This document shows, one piece after another, positions 9,807-18,510 of a DNA stretch of 64,000 nucleotides; position 1 is the first letter of the stretch, and each line of letters begins with the position of its first letter. The DNA comes from JBBQFI01 sp038237805 (lineage in GTDB: Bacteria; Verrucomicrobiota; Verrucomicrobiia; Chthoniobacterales; UBA10450): NCBI GenBank assembly GCA_038237805.1, contig JBBRYI010000002.1, positions 248,001 to 312,000 of the forward strand. Direction: 5' to 3'. The translations under genes and the position numbers were made by a program. Below the pieces are notes generated by a model, which saw only the letters and a list, made by a program, of their open reading frames with translations, made no database searches and was not told where the DNA came from.

Positions 9807-9837
9807 TTGACTGTATTCCTATATAGGAATATAGAAT
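9807..9837 (+). promoter_or_regulatory. Promoter with perfect 18-bp palindromic operator (ArsR-type)
   Basis: A -35 box TTGACT (9807-9812) and a -10 box TATAGA (9830-9835) are separated by 17 bp. The spacer is almost filled by the perfect palindrome TATTCCTATATAGGAATA (9814-9831). An ArsR-family repressor bound here would block polymerase directly, and the arsR gene is the second gene of this transcript, which suggests autoregulation. The expected start of transcription, about 9842, is only a base or two before the ATG at 9844, so the message may be leaderless. Confidence 0.75.
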
Positions 9838-9843
9838 CGGAGT

Positions 9844-10290
9844 ATGAAACTCCGAGAAATGAAGTCGATCCTGCAAAATCATCCGAACACCTATCCGCGT
9901 TTTGAATTGCCGAACGGCGATTCGATTCCACCAAACTTTCACCTCACCGAAGTCGGACACGTGGCTAAAAATTTTATTGATTGCGGTGGGACAACGCGCA
10001 AAAGTGAAGCGGCTGTTCTACAAACTTACGTGGCAAACGATGTCGAGCATCGCCTCACTTCGGACCGCTTCGGCGCGATTCTCGATCTGGGTAAAGGCAT
10101 CGTCCCGCATGACGATCTCGACGTGGAAGTGGAGTTCGATTGCTGCGTGATCTCGCAATACCCGGTGACCGGCTGGAAAGTTTCCAGCGATCGCCTCGAC
10201 TTTCAGCTCGCGATCAAACACACCGATTGCCTCGCGAAGGACAAATGCGGGATCGACGACAATTGCGAGGCTTCGGCCTGTTGCGCGTAA
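9844..10290 (+). CDS. DUF6428 family protein
   Basis: 148-aa protein resembling the DUF6428 family, which is known only from its regular position beside ArsR regulators. The visible plan is NFHLTEVGHVAKNFIDCGG near the N terminus, a central acidic strand region, and a Cys-rich C terminus (DCLAKDKCGIDDNCEASACC: six Cys), plus CC in EFDCCVIS. The Cys-rich tail suggests arsenite or heavy-metal binding; this is inference. It starts immediately downstream of the palindromic promoter and is 4 bp ahead of arsR, so the two form an operon. No arsenate reductase, efflux or methyltransferase gene accompanies it. Confidence 0.8.
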   Translation: MKLREMKSILQNHPNTYPRFELPNGDSIPPNFHLTEVGHVAKNFIDCGGTTRKSEAAVLQTYVANDVEHRLTSDRFGAILDLGKGIVPHDDLDVEVEFDCCVISQYPVTGWKVSSDRLDFQLAIKHTDCLAKDKCGIDDNCEASACCA

Positions 10291-10294
10291 GGCA

Positions 10295-10708
10295 ATGGAT
10301 TTGATCCGGATTTACCAATGCTTCTGCGACCCAACGCGGCTTCGCATCTTAAACCTGCTGCTGCAAGGGCCGCTCTGTGTCTGTCATCTGCAAGACATCC
10401 TGAAGGAGCCGCAGGTAAAAATTTCCAAGCATTTGCTCTATTTGCGTGAGCGCGACATGGTCGAAGTGGAGCGTTGCGGCAATTGGATGATTTATGCGTT
10501 GCCGGTGAAGCGTGGAAAGGAATTAGAAACGAACTTGAAATGTCTGCAGGATTGCACGCAATCGGACCCTGTCTTCGTGAAGGACTTAAAAGCGCTCGCC
10601 CGAATCGTGAAGCGCGAGCCGGTGGGCGTTTTCAATAACGGGCCTTATCCTGCAACGGTAAAAGCAAGAAGCCCACTAAGAATCGCTTCTCAGCGGGCTT
10701 CCAGTTAA
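10295..10708 (+). CDS. arsR: ArsR/SmtB-family metalloregulator
   Basis: 137-aa winged-helix repressor. The helix-turn-helix is DILKEPQVKISKHLLYLRE and the metal-sensing pair is C28-V-C30 in LCVCHL, the place of the E. coli ArsR Cys32/Cys34 pair that binds As(III). Further Cys at 9 and 11 (QCFCD) could complete a site. It most likely represses the palindromic promoter in front of its own operon. The last 12 codons run through a strong inverted repeat (10669-10700), which may be why the protein ends in an atypical Ser/Arg tail. It converges on pstS with a 20-bp gap. Confidence 0.9.
   Translation: MDLIRIYQCFCDPTRLRILNLLLQGPLCVCHLQDILKEPQVKISKHLLYLRERDMVEVERCGNWMIYALPVKRGKELETNLKCLQDCTQSDPVFVKDLKALARIVKREPVGVFNNGPYPATVKARSPLRIASQRASS
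10669..10700. terminator. Hairpin between convergent arsR and pstS
   Basis: Near-perfect inverted repeat: AAGCCC pairs with GGGCTT and CT.AGAA with TTCT.AG around a short TCGC loop. It overlaps the end of arsR and lies 28 bp from the pstS stop, so it could end transcription from both sides. No run of T follows on either strand, so intrinsic termination is possible but not certain. Confidence 0.45.
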
Positions 10709-10728
10709 CCTAACCGCGTCTCGCTGGA

Positions 10729-11541
10729 TTAAGGGAGAGGGACAAAGCCAACCTGCGATGCGATTTTTTGTCCTGGCTTACCGATGGTGAAATCAAGGAA
10801 CTCTTTCGCGAGGCCGTTCGGTTCACCATTGGTGTAGTAAAAGGTGGGACGGGCGTAGGGATAGGTCTTGGCGTGCACGCTTTGCACGGATGGGAGGGCG
10901 CCGTCGATCGGCATCGTCTTCACTCCGGACGCATTGGTATAAGCAAGTCCGACGTAACCAACTCCGTTCGGATTTTTCCCGACCTCCGACGCGATCTGCT
11001 CGTTGCCCGCCATCTTCTGGGAACTACCCGCGTAATCGCGCTTCTTCATCGCAAGTTCTTTGAAGTCGGAATAGGTGCCGGACGAGGTGTTACGCGTATA
11101 CACGGAAATTTTTCCGGCGGAACCACCGAGCGCGCTCCAATCAGTTACATCGCCGGCGAAGATCTGTTCCACCTGTTTTTTAGTCAGGCTTTTAATTGGA
11201 TTCGCGCTGTTGACGATAACGGCGATGCCATCATAAGCCACGATTATTGGCTTCAGGTTGACGCCCTTTGATGAGGCAGCAGCAACCTCGGCTGGTTTAG
11301 CGCGTCGACTCGACATCCCGATTTGCGCGGTTCCATCAATGATGGCGGAGATGCCCGTGGTGGAGCCTTCCGCCGCGATGTCGAATGTAGTGTCGGGATG
11401 CTGCGCCTTGAATTGCTCCGCCAACTGCGGGACCAACTTCGCGCCCAGCGTGTCCGAGCCCTTGATGACGAGACGGTCAGCATGGGCCTGTGTCGTGATC
11501 GCCGTAAGGCCGAGTAATATTGCAATGGTTTTTAGTTTCAT
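10729..11541 (-). CDS. pstS: Phosphate ABC transporter substrate-binding protein (PstS-like)
   Basis: Periplasmic phosphate-binding protein, 270 aa, with signal peptide MKLKTIAILLGLTAITTQAHA. Ligand-binding loops of the PstS family are visible: KGSDTLGAKLVPQLAEQF, AAEGSTTGISAIIDGTAQIG, SSRRAKPAE and NTSSGTYSDFKELAM. It lies downstream of the porin gene on the same strand with a 42-bp gap, so the two are probably cotranscribed for outer-membrane entry and periplasmic capture. The pstCAB permease genes are not in this window; if absent nearby, this is an orphan binding protein. Proximity to arsR may matter because arsenate enters through Pst systems. Confidence 0.9.
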   Translation of the reverse strand: MKLKTIAILLGLTAITTQAHADRLVIKGSDTLGAKLVPQLAEQFKAQHPDTTFDIAAEGSTTGISAIIDGTAQIGMSSRRAKPAEVAAASSKGVNLKPIIVAYDGIAVIVNSANPIKSLTKKQVEQIFAGDVTDWSALGGSAGKISVYTRNTSSGTYSDFKELAMKKRDYAGSSQKMAGNEQIASEVGKNPNGVGYVGLAYTNASGVKTMPIDGALPSVQSVHAKTYPYARPTFYYTNGEPNGLAKEFLDFTIGKPGQKIASQVGFVPLP

Positions 11542-11583
11542 AGGATTTAAAGAACTTCGTATTTGTCGTTAGGTTTATATCGA

Positions 11584-13068
11584 TTAGAACTTCACACTCA
11601 GGTCAGCTTGGAAGATTTGATATTTGTCCAGTGGGTTGATTGTAAACGCGTCTCCGGTCCCGCCGGTTCCCAAATCGTCGTCAATTTGCCAGCCGTAACC
11701 ATAGGTCAGGTTGGCCGTGATAGCGTCAGTCACCGCGTATCCGAGCCGGACAGCGATGCCCTCCATATTTACACGGCTGTCGTAGAGGTCAGAATCAACC
11801 AGGTTGGGATCGACTGCGTATTGGTCCACATGCTGCCAAAATACGTCCATTTGCCAATCATGCTTCACTTTCAGTTTTCCGAGACCCAGCCCAATCTGAT
11901 AAGCGTAGCGGTTATCGCCCTTGTCCGGATGTCCAGCTGCGGCCGCGCGTTTGTCTCCATCGAGGTTGACGGCAAGATCTCCAAAGATGCGCATTGGCAG
12001 TTCGCCGACGGTCCAGCCAAATTCTCCCGGCATGTCGAACACAAGCAGGCTGTTAATGCCCGTCTGATTACGCGAAGTTCGGCCATTTACCGGATCGAGG
12101 AAATCGGGATCACCGGAAAAATGCTTGTTAAAGGTGTCGCCGTTCCCGGTATAGTTATACATGGTAGGCGCAAGCTGAAGATAAACGGTCTTGGTGAAGT
12201 TGACCTTCGCGCCGATCTGCCAGCCGAGCATATACGCATCGGTCCTGGGTACGCCGCTCGGCGCGGGTCCGATCGAATTCTCCGGATTCTCGTCGTCATA
12301 AACGAACTGGGCAAAGTTGGCGAAGAGATCGATGGTAATCGAGCGCGGTTCCGACGCAGTCCCGGCGGATGCAACCGTCTTGCCGTCCTTGCTCATTGAG
12401 GCCACGGAACCAGCACTGGACTCTCCCCCACCTAACGAGATCTTGAAGGTATGCTTCCATTGTTCTGCCAGACCTTCAGGATTGATGTCTGGATCCCAAA
12501 TCATGGAAGTAGTAACAAACGGATTAGCCATTCGGCCTGCCGTCAGTGTGACTTCCTTGATGCCTTTGTATCCAAGGTAAGCTTGTCCTACATTGATCCC
12601 GTCGTCATTTTTCGCGAATGGACCATTGTTCGAATCGGCACCGAAAGTTACGTTAGTCGAACGCGGGTTGGAGCTCGTTTCCAAACGCAGCCCGAAGAAC
12701 CAATCGTCCATCAAAACGCCGCGCAAACCGAGGCGGAGGCGATAGCGCGCTCTGTTGCGCTGGGTGTTATCGCCGTTGGCGTCGAGTGTGTTAGGCGGGC
12801 CTACTTCGCCGGTTCGGATTTCGTAGCGCATACGCGTATCACCGTATAGCTCTAACTCAGTAATAGGGGTCGATAGCTTCCACTTACCCGCAGAAGTAGT
12901 AGCCGCTTCCTTTGTGAGATCCGCGCGCACCTCTTCCGCTTCCTGGTCGGTAATAAGATGTTTGCGCACGAGCAAGTCGAGCAGCGCTCCTGCATCTTGA
13001 GCGCGCACGGTTCCACCTGCCAGCATGCCGGCTGTTATTGCAACTAAGGTAAATTTTTTAACAAACAT
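11584..13068 (-). CDS. Outer-membrane porin (putative phosphate-associated porin)
   Basis: 494-aa beta-barrel protein with signal peptide (MFVKKFTLVAITAGMLAGGTVRAQ), a short helical/SLH-like coiled segment (ALLDLLVRKHLITDQEAEEV), alternating amphipathic strands (ELYGDTRMRYEIR, LRLGLRGVLMDDWFFGLRLE) and the terminal Phe (QADLSVKF) used by outer-membrane insertion machinery. It fits the putative-porin family rather than classical OmpC. Pairing with pstS suggests phosphate or other anion uptake. Two degenerate copies of the chromosome-wide nonamer (ending GGT, or with TG for CG) lie within it. Confidence 0.85.
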   Translation of the reverse strand: MFVKKFTLVAITAGMLAGGTVRAQDAGALLDLLVRKHLITDQEAEEVRADLTKEAATTSAGKWKLSTPITELELYGDTRMRYEIRTGEVGPPNTLDANGDNTQRNRARYRLRLGLRGVLMDDWFFGLRLETSSNPRSTNVTFGADSNNGPFAKNDDGINVGQAYLGYKGIKEVTLTAGRMANPFVTTSMIWDPDINPEGLAEQWKHTFKISLGGGESSAGSVASMSKDGKTVASAGTASEPRSITIDLFANFAQFVYDDENPENSIGPAPSGVPRTDAYMLGWQIGAKVNFTKTVYLQLAPTMYNYTGNGDTFNKHFSGDPDFLDPVNGRTSRNQTGINSLLVFDMPGEFGWTVGELPMRIFGDLAVNLDGDKRAAAAGHPDKGDNRYAYQIGLGLGKLKVKHDWQMDVFWQHVDQYAVDPNLVDSDLYDSRVNMEGIAVRLGYAVTDAITANLTYGYGWQIDDDLGTGGTGDAFTINPLDKYQIFQADLSVKF

Positions 13069-13374
13069 TGTTTCTCATCCTTGGGTGCGACTGGTTAGGA
13101 CGCACTTAATTCTGTCGATACGTTGGTCGTCATCGTACCGATCCGTTGTTTCGGATGCGCAGAACCTAGGAAGCGATTGTTACGATCGCATGGCAGCCAA
13201 GTAACAATCAGGTGAACTTGAACAGAGCCCCGATAAGGCCGCAATTTTTCAGCGCGACGCTGTATTCCTTACAAACTTGTCATGTGAAAAAAGTGAAAAA
13301 GAATTCCCACCGCACGGCCGAATGACATACTCAGCGCGGTATTTAGTTAATAGTACCAGAAAGCCCATGTAATT
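13069..13374. promoter_or_regulatory. Divergent 306-bp intergenic region with 9-bp inverted repeat
   Basis: This gap separates the porin gene (-) from the dockerin-tailed protein (+) and must hold both promoters. The clearest element is the perfect inverted repeat GATTGTTAC (13175-13183) and GTAACAATC (13201-13209), 17 bp apart, about 110 bp upstream of the porin start; this is the size of a dimeric regulator site. A convincing Pho box (two CTGTCA repeats 5 bp apart) was looked for and not seen. No ORF of interest lies here. Confidence 0.4.
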
Positions 13375-16300
13375 ATGCAAACAAGCCCCAACTCCGAATC
13401 CGGTTTTTTTAATTCACGCCTCCTTTTAGCGCTCACGCTTTGTTTAGCTGGCGCTTTCCTCGCCGTGCTCGGTCTCGCAGGGCCAAGCAAATCCGCTCCC
13501 GCCGGGGCCGGCGCGAAACCACCCTCGCAGCTCTTCAAACCGATAGTGACTGGCGCGATGTTTCACGGGGTGTCGCTTGCAGCTCGCGAGTTGCCAGGTC
13601 CGCAAAAAGCGCCACGCGTGATCGAAGAAGATCTGCGTCGCGTGCGACCAAATCGGCCGGTACCCGCGGGTTTCGTCGATGGAGTGGTGCAGACTTCGCC
13701 GGGCGCGCTCACGATACCGGGTCCGAGTCAGACCTTCGAAGGAATTAACCAGGCCGATGGTTGTGGCGGCTGCATTCCTCCCGATACAAACGGCGCTGTC
13801 GGTCGCACGCAATACGTGCAAATGGTTAACTCCGCTTTTTCTGTTTATAGCAAGAGCGGGACGCAACTGTCGGGACCAACTTCAATCAACGCCTTGTTTG
13901 GTGGATTGCCCGGAGCGTGTAAGGACAATAACAATGGTGACCCTGTTGTCGTCTACGACCAGCTTGCCGATCGCTGGATGCTGAGTCAGTTCGCCGTCCC
14001 CGGCGGTGCGGTTGGTTACCATGAATGCATGGCCATCTCGCAGACTCCCGATGCCTCAGGCCCGTACTACGTCTATGACTTTTTGCTTAATCCTGTGACG
14101 CCGGAGAAGTTTCAGGACTATCCGCACTTTGGTTTGTGGCCGGATGCATACTACATGAGCACGCATCAATTCGATCCGAACAACTACATTGGCGCGGGCG
14201 TGTTTGCATTCGAACGCGCCAAGATGCTCCTCGGTCAACACGCGCAGATGGTTTACTTTGACCTGAACACCGCCAATCCAGCATTCGGCGGACACTTACC
14301 TGCGAACCTCGACGGGTTCACCCTACCTCCCGCCGGTGCGCCCGGTTATTTCGCCGAAGTAGATAGCTCTGCCGATACTGGCTTGGGCAATAACCTGCGC
14401 ATTTGGAAATTTCACGTCGACTGGACTACCCCGGCTAACTCGACCTTTGGCGTGAATGGTCAGCCGAATACAATCACGCCTGTCACGGACTTTGTTCGGC
14501 CAAATTGCGTGGAGTACACCGCGGGCTGCGTGCCGCAGCTAGGCGATCCATTTCAATTGGATCCAATCGGCGACCGCCTTATGTTCCGTCTGGCATATCG
14601 CAATTTTGGCGACCACGAATCCCTGGTCCTGAACCACACGGTTGTTGCCAATAGCACTACTGGGCAAATGGGACCGCGCTGGTACGAAGTGCGTAACCCT
14701 GGCGGGACACCAACCATTTTCCAACAAAGCACCTTCGGACCTTCGGGGCCGACCGATCTTCTGCATCGCTGGATGGGCAGCATCGCGATGGATCATAGCG
14801 GAGACATTGCGATTGGTTATAGCACCTCCTCGAGCGCGAATTTCCCGTCCATCGCATGGGCGGGACGGCTCGCCGGCGATCCTGTTAACACACTGGCGCA
14901 AGGGGAAGCACAAATGTTCGCGGGAAGCGGACCGCAGCACGGCGAATTGTTTGCCCCAAGTTTTGGCCGGTGGGGCGATTATAGCGACATGACCGTCGAC
15001 CCGAGCGATGACTGCACCTTCTGGTACACAACCGAGTACTACGCACAGATCGATGCGGCGACGGGCAATTGGCACACGCGGGTCGGCAGTTTCAAATTTC
15101 CCCAGTGCGTTCCCATTACACCACCGCCCGGAACGCCCGTGATGCGCGCCACCAGCTCGAGTCTTGTCGCGGAAAACTGTTTTCCAGCCAACGGCGCGAT
15201 TGATCCCAACGAACCAGTAGCGGTCAGCCTCTGCCTTAGAAATTTGGGCAGTGCCAACGGCACGAACGTCGTCGCCACGCTCGCAGCCACAGGCGGCGTA
15301 ACCAATCCGGGATCTCCGCAAAGCTACGGCGCGCTCCCAGCAATTGGTGCACCCGTGTGCAGGACGTTCACTTTCACTGCCGCTAACCAGGCATGCGGCA
15401 GTCCGATTACTCTTACGCTCCAATTGCAGGATGGGGCCGTCAACCTCGGCACCGTCACATATACTTTAACGCTCGGTGCGCCGATCGCTCCACTTAAACA
15501 GAACTTCGATGGCGTGGTCGCGCCAGCGTTGCCCCCTGGCTGGACGGCGACCAATTCCCCAACCTCACAGCCGCCTACGTGGCAGACTACCACAAACGGA
15601 CCAGATACGCCGCCTAATGCCGCCTTTGTCGACGATCCGATGGTGCCTAACGACAAGAGGCTCGACTCACCCTCGTTTATGGTTACCTCGTCCCTGGCCA
15701 AATTGACCTTCCGTAATAAGTGGAGTCTCGAAAGCGGTTTCGACGGTGGTGTTCTAGAAATAAAAATTGGCGCGGGAGCATTCCAGGACTGGCTGGCAGC
15801 AGGAGGCAGTTTTACCGCTAACGGCTACAACGGTACGATTAGCAGCTCTCCGCAAAACAATAGTCCCATCGTAGGCCGCATGGCATGGACCGGAAGTTCG
15901 GGCGGGTATGTTACGACGCAGGCGAACTTCCCGCCATCGGCGGCCGGACAGAGCGTGCAACTGCGTTTCCGCATGGGTTCAGACCTACAGGTGGCTGGAG
16001 TAGGCTGGTGGGTTGACGGTGTTTTGGTAAGCGAAGGCTTCAGTTGCTGCAACGGAAACCTTGTCACAGTTGTATCCAGAAAAACTCACACCGGCGTCGG
16101 TGATTTCGATATTGACTTACCCTACAGTGGGAAACGCGGAGTGGAATGTCGAAGCGGCGGAGCAAATGGCAATTATAAGCTCGTCTTTACCTTCGCGACG
16201 GCGGTGACGAACTGCGGCACCGCTAGCACTGGAGTGGCAAGTAGCGGGCCTAATGCTAACCAATGCACGGTGAACCTTTCCGGCGTACCTAATGCTCAGT

Positions 16301-16563
16301 ACATCCAGGTCAATCTCAACGGCGTCGTCACTCCCAGCGGCACCGGCAACGTGACCGGCCCACAAATGGGTGTGCTGGTGGGCGACACTTCCGGCAACGG
16401 CTCAGTCAATTCCTCGGATGTGAGCCAGACCAAAGTTCAATCAGGTATTGCTGTAGGTAGCGGTAATTTCCGGGAAGATGTTCTGACCAATGGAGCTATT
16501 AACAGCACGGACGTGTCGGTCGTGAAGTCGGCGTCCGGCTCGGCTTTGCCTTCCCCACCATAA
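13375..16563 (+). CDS. Large exported protein with dockerin-like C terminus
   Basis: 1062-aa exported protein. A hydrophobic signal segment covers about residues 14-36 (LLLALTLCLAGAFLAVLGLAG). The N-terminal half belongs to an uncharacterised surface-protein type with the line GCIPPDTNGAVGRTQYVQMVN; the middle has beta-sandwich domains of the kind seen in jelly-roll modules. The last 60 residues carry two Ca-binding dockerin-type half-repeats (DTSGNGSVNSSDVSQTK and EDVLTNGAINSTDVSVVK), separated by about 20 residues. Dockerin-like ends are frequent on exported proteins of this bacterial group and need not imply a cellulosome. No catalytic motif was identified. Confidence 0.75.
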   Translation: MQTSPNSESGFFNSRLLLALTLCLAGAFLAVLGLAGPSKSAPAGAGAKPPSQLFKPIVTGAMFHGVSLAARELPGPQKAPRVIEEDLRRVRPNRPVPAGFVDGVVQTSPGALTIPGPSQTFEGINQADGCGGCIPPDTNGAVGRTQYVQMVNSAFSVYSKSGTQLSGPTSINALFGGLPGACKDNNNGDPVVVYDQLADRWMLSQFAVPGGAVGYHECMAISQTPDASGPYYVYDFLLNPVTPEKFQDYPHFGLWPDAYYMSTHQFDPNNYIGAGVFAFERAKMLLGQHAQMVYFDLNTANPAFGGHLPANLDGFTLPPAGAPGYFAEVDSSADTGLGNNLRIWKFHVDWTTPANSTFGVNGQPNTITPVTDFVRPNCVEYTAGCVPQLGDPFQLDPIGDRLMFRLAYRNFGDHESLVLNHTVVANSTTGQMGPRWYEVRNPGGTPTIFQQSTFGPSGPTDLLHRWMGSIAMDHSGDIAIGYSTSSSANFPSIAWAGRLAGDPVNTLAQGEAQMFAGSGPQHGELFAPSFGRWGDYSDMTVDPSDDCTFWYTTEYYAQIDAATGNWHTRVGSFKFPQCVPITPPPGTPVMRATSSSLVAENCFPANGAIDPNEPVAVSLCLRNLGSANGTNVVATLAATGGVTNPGSPQSYGALPAIGAPVCRTFTFTAANQACGSPITLTLQLQDGAVNLGTVTYTLTLGAPIAPLKQNFDGVVAPALPPGWTATNSPTSQPPTWQTTTNGPDTPPNAAFVDDPMVPNDKRLDSPSFMVTSSLAKLTFRNKWSLESGFDGGVLEIKIGAGAFQDWLAAGGSFTANGYNGTISSSPQNNSPIVGRMAWTGSSGGYVTTQANFPPSAAGQSVQLRFRMGSDLQVAGVGWWVDGVLVSEGFSCCNGNLVTVVSRKTHTGVGDFDIDLPYSGKRGVECRSGGANGNYKLVFTFATAVTNCGTASTGVASSGPNANQCTVNLSGVPNAQYIQVNLNGVVTPSGTGNVTGPQMGVLVGDTSGNGSVNSSDVSQTKVQSGIAVGSGNFREDVLTNGAINSTDVSVVKSASGSALPSPP

Positions 16564-16629
16564 GCGATACACGGGCGTTTCGTTCCAGTAACAATATTGT
16601 GAGTCTTTTTATCGTTAGGCATCTTGCTT

Positions 16630-17013
16630 ATGAATAAACTGCACCTGCTCTCATTAGTGTCGATAACGTTGGGTCTGTTTTGTTGTTTGGCCTTGGCGCA
16701 ACCGGAACAGGAAACAGGTTTGGAAGGGGTTATAACCATAAGTCCCATTCACGGCGGACCCGCGAGGATCGGCGAAGTTGATTCAAGACCCTTTGCCAAT
16801 ATCGATTTCGTTGTGAAAAAGGGCGACGATACAGTCGCCTCTTTCAAAACAAACGATCAGGGGCGCTTTCGCATTCGGTTAGCCCCGGGTCATTACACCG
16901 TTTCCATTAAAGACGGAAGACGCGGAATCGGACGTCGCGGACCGTTTGAGGTGGATGTGATTGCCGGTCAGATTAACCAAGTTCAGTGGACGTGCGACAG
17001 CGGTATGCGGTGA
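16630..17013 (+). CDS. Small exported beta-sandwich protein (carboxypeptidase-regulatory-like)
   Basis: 127-aa protein with signal peptide MNKLHLLSLVSITLGLFCCLALA, then a single domain with the pattern of transthyretin/carboxypeptidase regulatory-like folds: LEGVITISPIHGG, NIDFVVKKGDDTVASFKTNDQGRFRIRLAPGHYTVSI. The start at 16630 was preferred to an upstream in-frame TTG because it begins the signal peptide directly. It is 66 bp after the dockerin-tailed gene, with a TCGTTAGGC word in the gap just before its start. Function unknown. Confidence 0.7.
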   Translation: MNKLHLLSLVSITLGLFCCLALAQPEQETGLEGVITISPIHGGPARIGEVDSRPFANIDFVVKKGDDTVASFKTNDQGRFRIRLAPGHYTVSIKDGRRGIGRRGPFEVDVIAGQINQVQWTCDSGMR

Positions 17014-17121
17014 GTAGTTGGGCTTGCAGCAAGAGCTAACGCCGATTGTAAGGCGCCCGCGGCCGCGAGCCTCTCGATGCGGGTTGCTTCTCCGAAAGCC
17101 GCAGCTGATCTTTCTCAATAG

Positions 17122-17499
17122 ATGAACCGCAGTCCCATCACCGGCCGCTGCTATTGTGGAGAAATACGTTTCAGCGCCACCTCGGAACCTTTCCATCCCT
17201 CAAATTGCCACTGCGAAAACTGCCGGCGAGCCATTGGTGCCCAGGCCGTCGCCTGGATCACGGTAATGCATACCGACTTTCGCTTCGAACACGGAACTCC
17301 GAGCCGGTATCGCACGGATACGGATGCGTGGAGAACGTTCTGCGGCCGCTGCGGGACTTCTCTAACTTATGAGCACCCCAATCATCCCGACGAAATCGAT
17401 ATCACGACTGCAAGTCTTGATCATCCAGAAGATTTTCCTCCGGCGAGAGACTCGTTTCCAGAAGAAAAGCTTCCCTGGGTTGAGCTGATCCGGCATTAG
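17122..17499 (+). CDS. GFA family zinc-fold protein
   Basis: 125-aa protein of the glutathione-dependent formaldehyde-activating (GFA/Mss4-like) fold. The zinc ligands are visible as CYCG near residue 10, CHCENC near 31-36 and CGRCG near 75. The family includes S-hydroxymethylglutathione synthase but most members, including short ones like this, have no proven substrate. It stands alone between an exported protein and the FkbM gene. Confidence 0.85.
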   Translation: MNRSPITGRCYCGEIRFSATSEPFHPSNCHCENCRRAIGAQAVAWITVMHTDFRFEHGTPSRYRTDTDAWRTFCGRCGTSLTYEHPNHPDEIDITTASLDHPEDFPPARDSFPEEKLPWVELIRH

Positions 17500-17547
17500 A
17501 AATGGTTCTTAAAATGAATTTACGGTGGGAAATTGCGCGGCAAAGCC

Positions 17548-17620
17548 GTCATCCTAGCCTTCTCCCACAGGGAGCAGGCACCGCCTCTCCCTTTGGGAGA
17601 GGGTCGGGGTGAGGGTGTTT
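17548..17620. repeat. Intergenic hairpin repeat (CCTCTCCC/GGGAGAGG)
   Basis: Between the GFA gene and the FkbM gene. A perfect hairpin CCTCTCCC (17584-17591), TTT loop, GGGAGAGG (17595-17602) is followed by the tract GTCGGGGTGAGGGTG. This is the look of a dispersed palindromic repeat found in many soil bacteria. Only one copy was seen in this window. Confidence 0.55.
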
Positions 17621-17669
17621 TCGGTTTTTAAAACCACTGCAGAGCCCGTCCTTTGAAACCAAGTCTTGA

Positions 17670-18452
17670 GTGAAGTCTGCCATCAAAATACTCAAGCGAT
17701 TCGTTCGTTCGCGCAGCCTAACATTTGCGCTCGGTCTCGGTAGGCCAGGCGCACAACAAACTCTGCGCTGGAAGAGGCATCGCATATATTATCGAAGCAA
17801 GTCTTCCGACCCAAAGCACATCGAACGCTTACTATTACTTGGGCAACGATGTGAATACAATCTACCGAGAAACATTGCTCCAGAGTTTATTCTGGATGCG
17901 GGTAGTCAAATTGGTTTGGCCACGCTCTTTTTCTCCGAGTATTTTCCAGATGCTAGGATCGTATGCTGCGAGCCATCGAGCGACAACCTCAAGCTTCTTA
18001 AGCTAAACACGGCGCACCTGCCGAACGTTACCATCTTGCATTGCGCTCTGGGTAAGAGAACTGGTGCAGGCAATGTCCTGCAACCGGTAGCTAGTGACTA
18101 TGCCAATGTGAAGGTGGTTGAGAATTCTTCGGGCGGTATTCCCATTTACGACTACAACGAGGTACTTAAGTTATCCGGTGTCCCCAGGTTCGATCTTATC
18201 AAGGTTGATATAGAAGGAAGCGAATACCCCTTTATCAGCTCAATGGACGATCATCAACTGGCACAGTGTAAATGGATCGTTGGCGAGGTTCATGGAGTTG
18301 ATGAATGGCTTCTGCTTGATCGGCTCGCGAAACACTTCGTCATCGACATTCGCAAAACTATGGGGGACAGGCCGAGTAAATTTCACGCCTGCAATCGTTC
18401 GCAAATGGAAACATTTCTAGAAGACTTCGATCTTTCCATTTTGCAGAAATAA
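17670..18452 (+). CDS. FkbM family SAM-dependent methyltransferase
   Basis: 260-aa methyltransferase. The SAM-binding motif I is DAGSQIGLATLFFSEYFPDA, followed by the acidic end of beta-2 (CCEPSSDN) and the FkbM-typical DLIKVDIEGSEYPFISS. FkbM enzymes O-methylate sugars or other hydroxyls in glycans and antibiotics; no substrate can be read from this context. The start is a GTG. An upstream repeat separates it from the GFA gene, so it is likely a monocistronic unit. Confidence 0.87.
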   Translation: MKSAIKILKRFVRSRSLTFALGLGRPGAQQTLRWKRHRIYYRSKSSDPKHIERLLLLGQRCEYNLPRNIAPEFILDAGSQIGLATLFFSEYFPDARIVCCEPSSDNLKLLKLNTAHLPNVTILHCALGKRTGAGNVLQPVASDYANVKVVENSSGGIPIYDYNEVLKLSGVPRFDLIKVDIEGSEYPFISSMDDHQLAQCKWIVGEVHGVDEWLLLDRLAKHFVIDIRKTMGDRPSKFHACNRSQMETFLEDFDLSILQK

Positions 18453-18510
18453 CGTCACGAGCGCGTTGCAACCAAAGCCTGCCTGATTACGCGATCAAAC
18501 TCGTTAGGTA

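Noticed and set aside
11563..12399. 278-codon plus-strand open frame opposite the porin gene
   Set aside because: Antisense shadow of the porin, which has a signal peptide and terminal Phe.
13069..13374. Pho box upstream of the porin-pstS pair
   Set aside because: CTTGTCATGTGAAAA resembles half of a site but a second CTGTCA-type half at the right spacing is missing.
14539..15423. 294-codon minus-strand open frame inside the dockerin-tailed gene
   Set aside because: Arg/Cys-rich shadow frame without motif; the plus-strand gene is continuous with signal peptide and C-terminal repeats.
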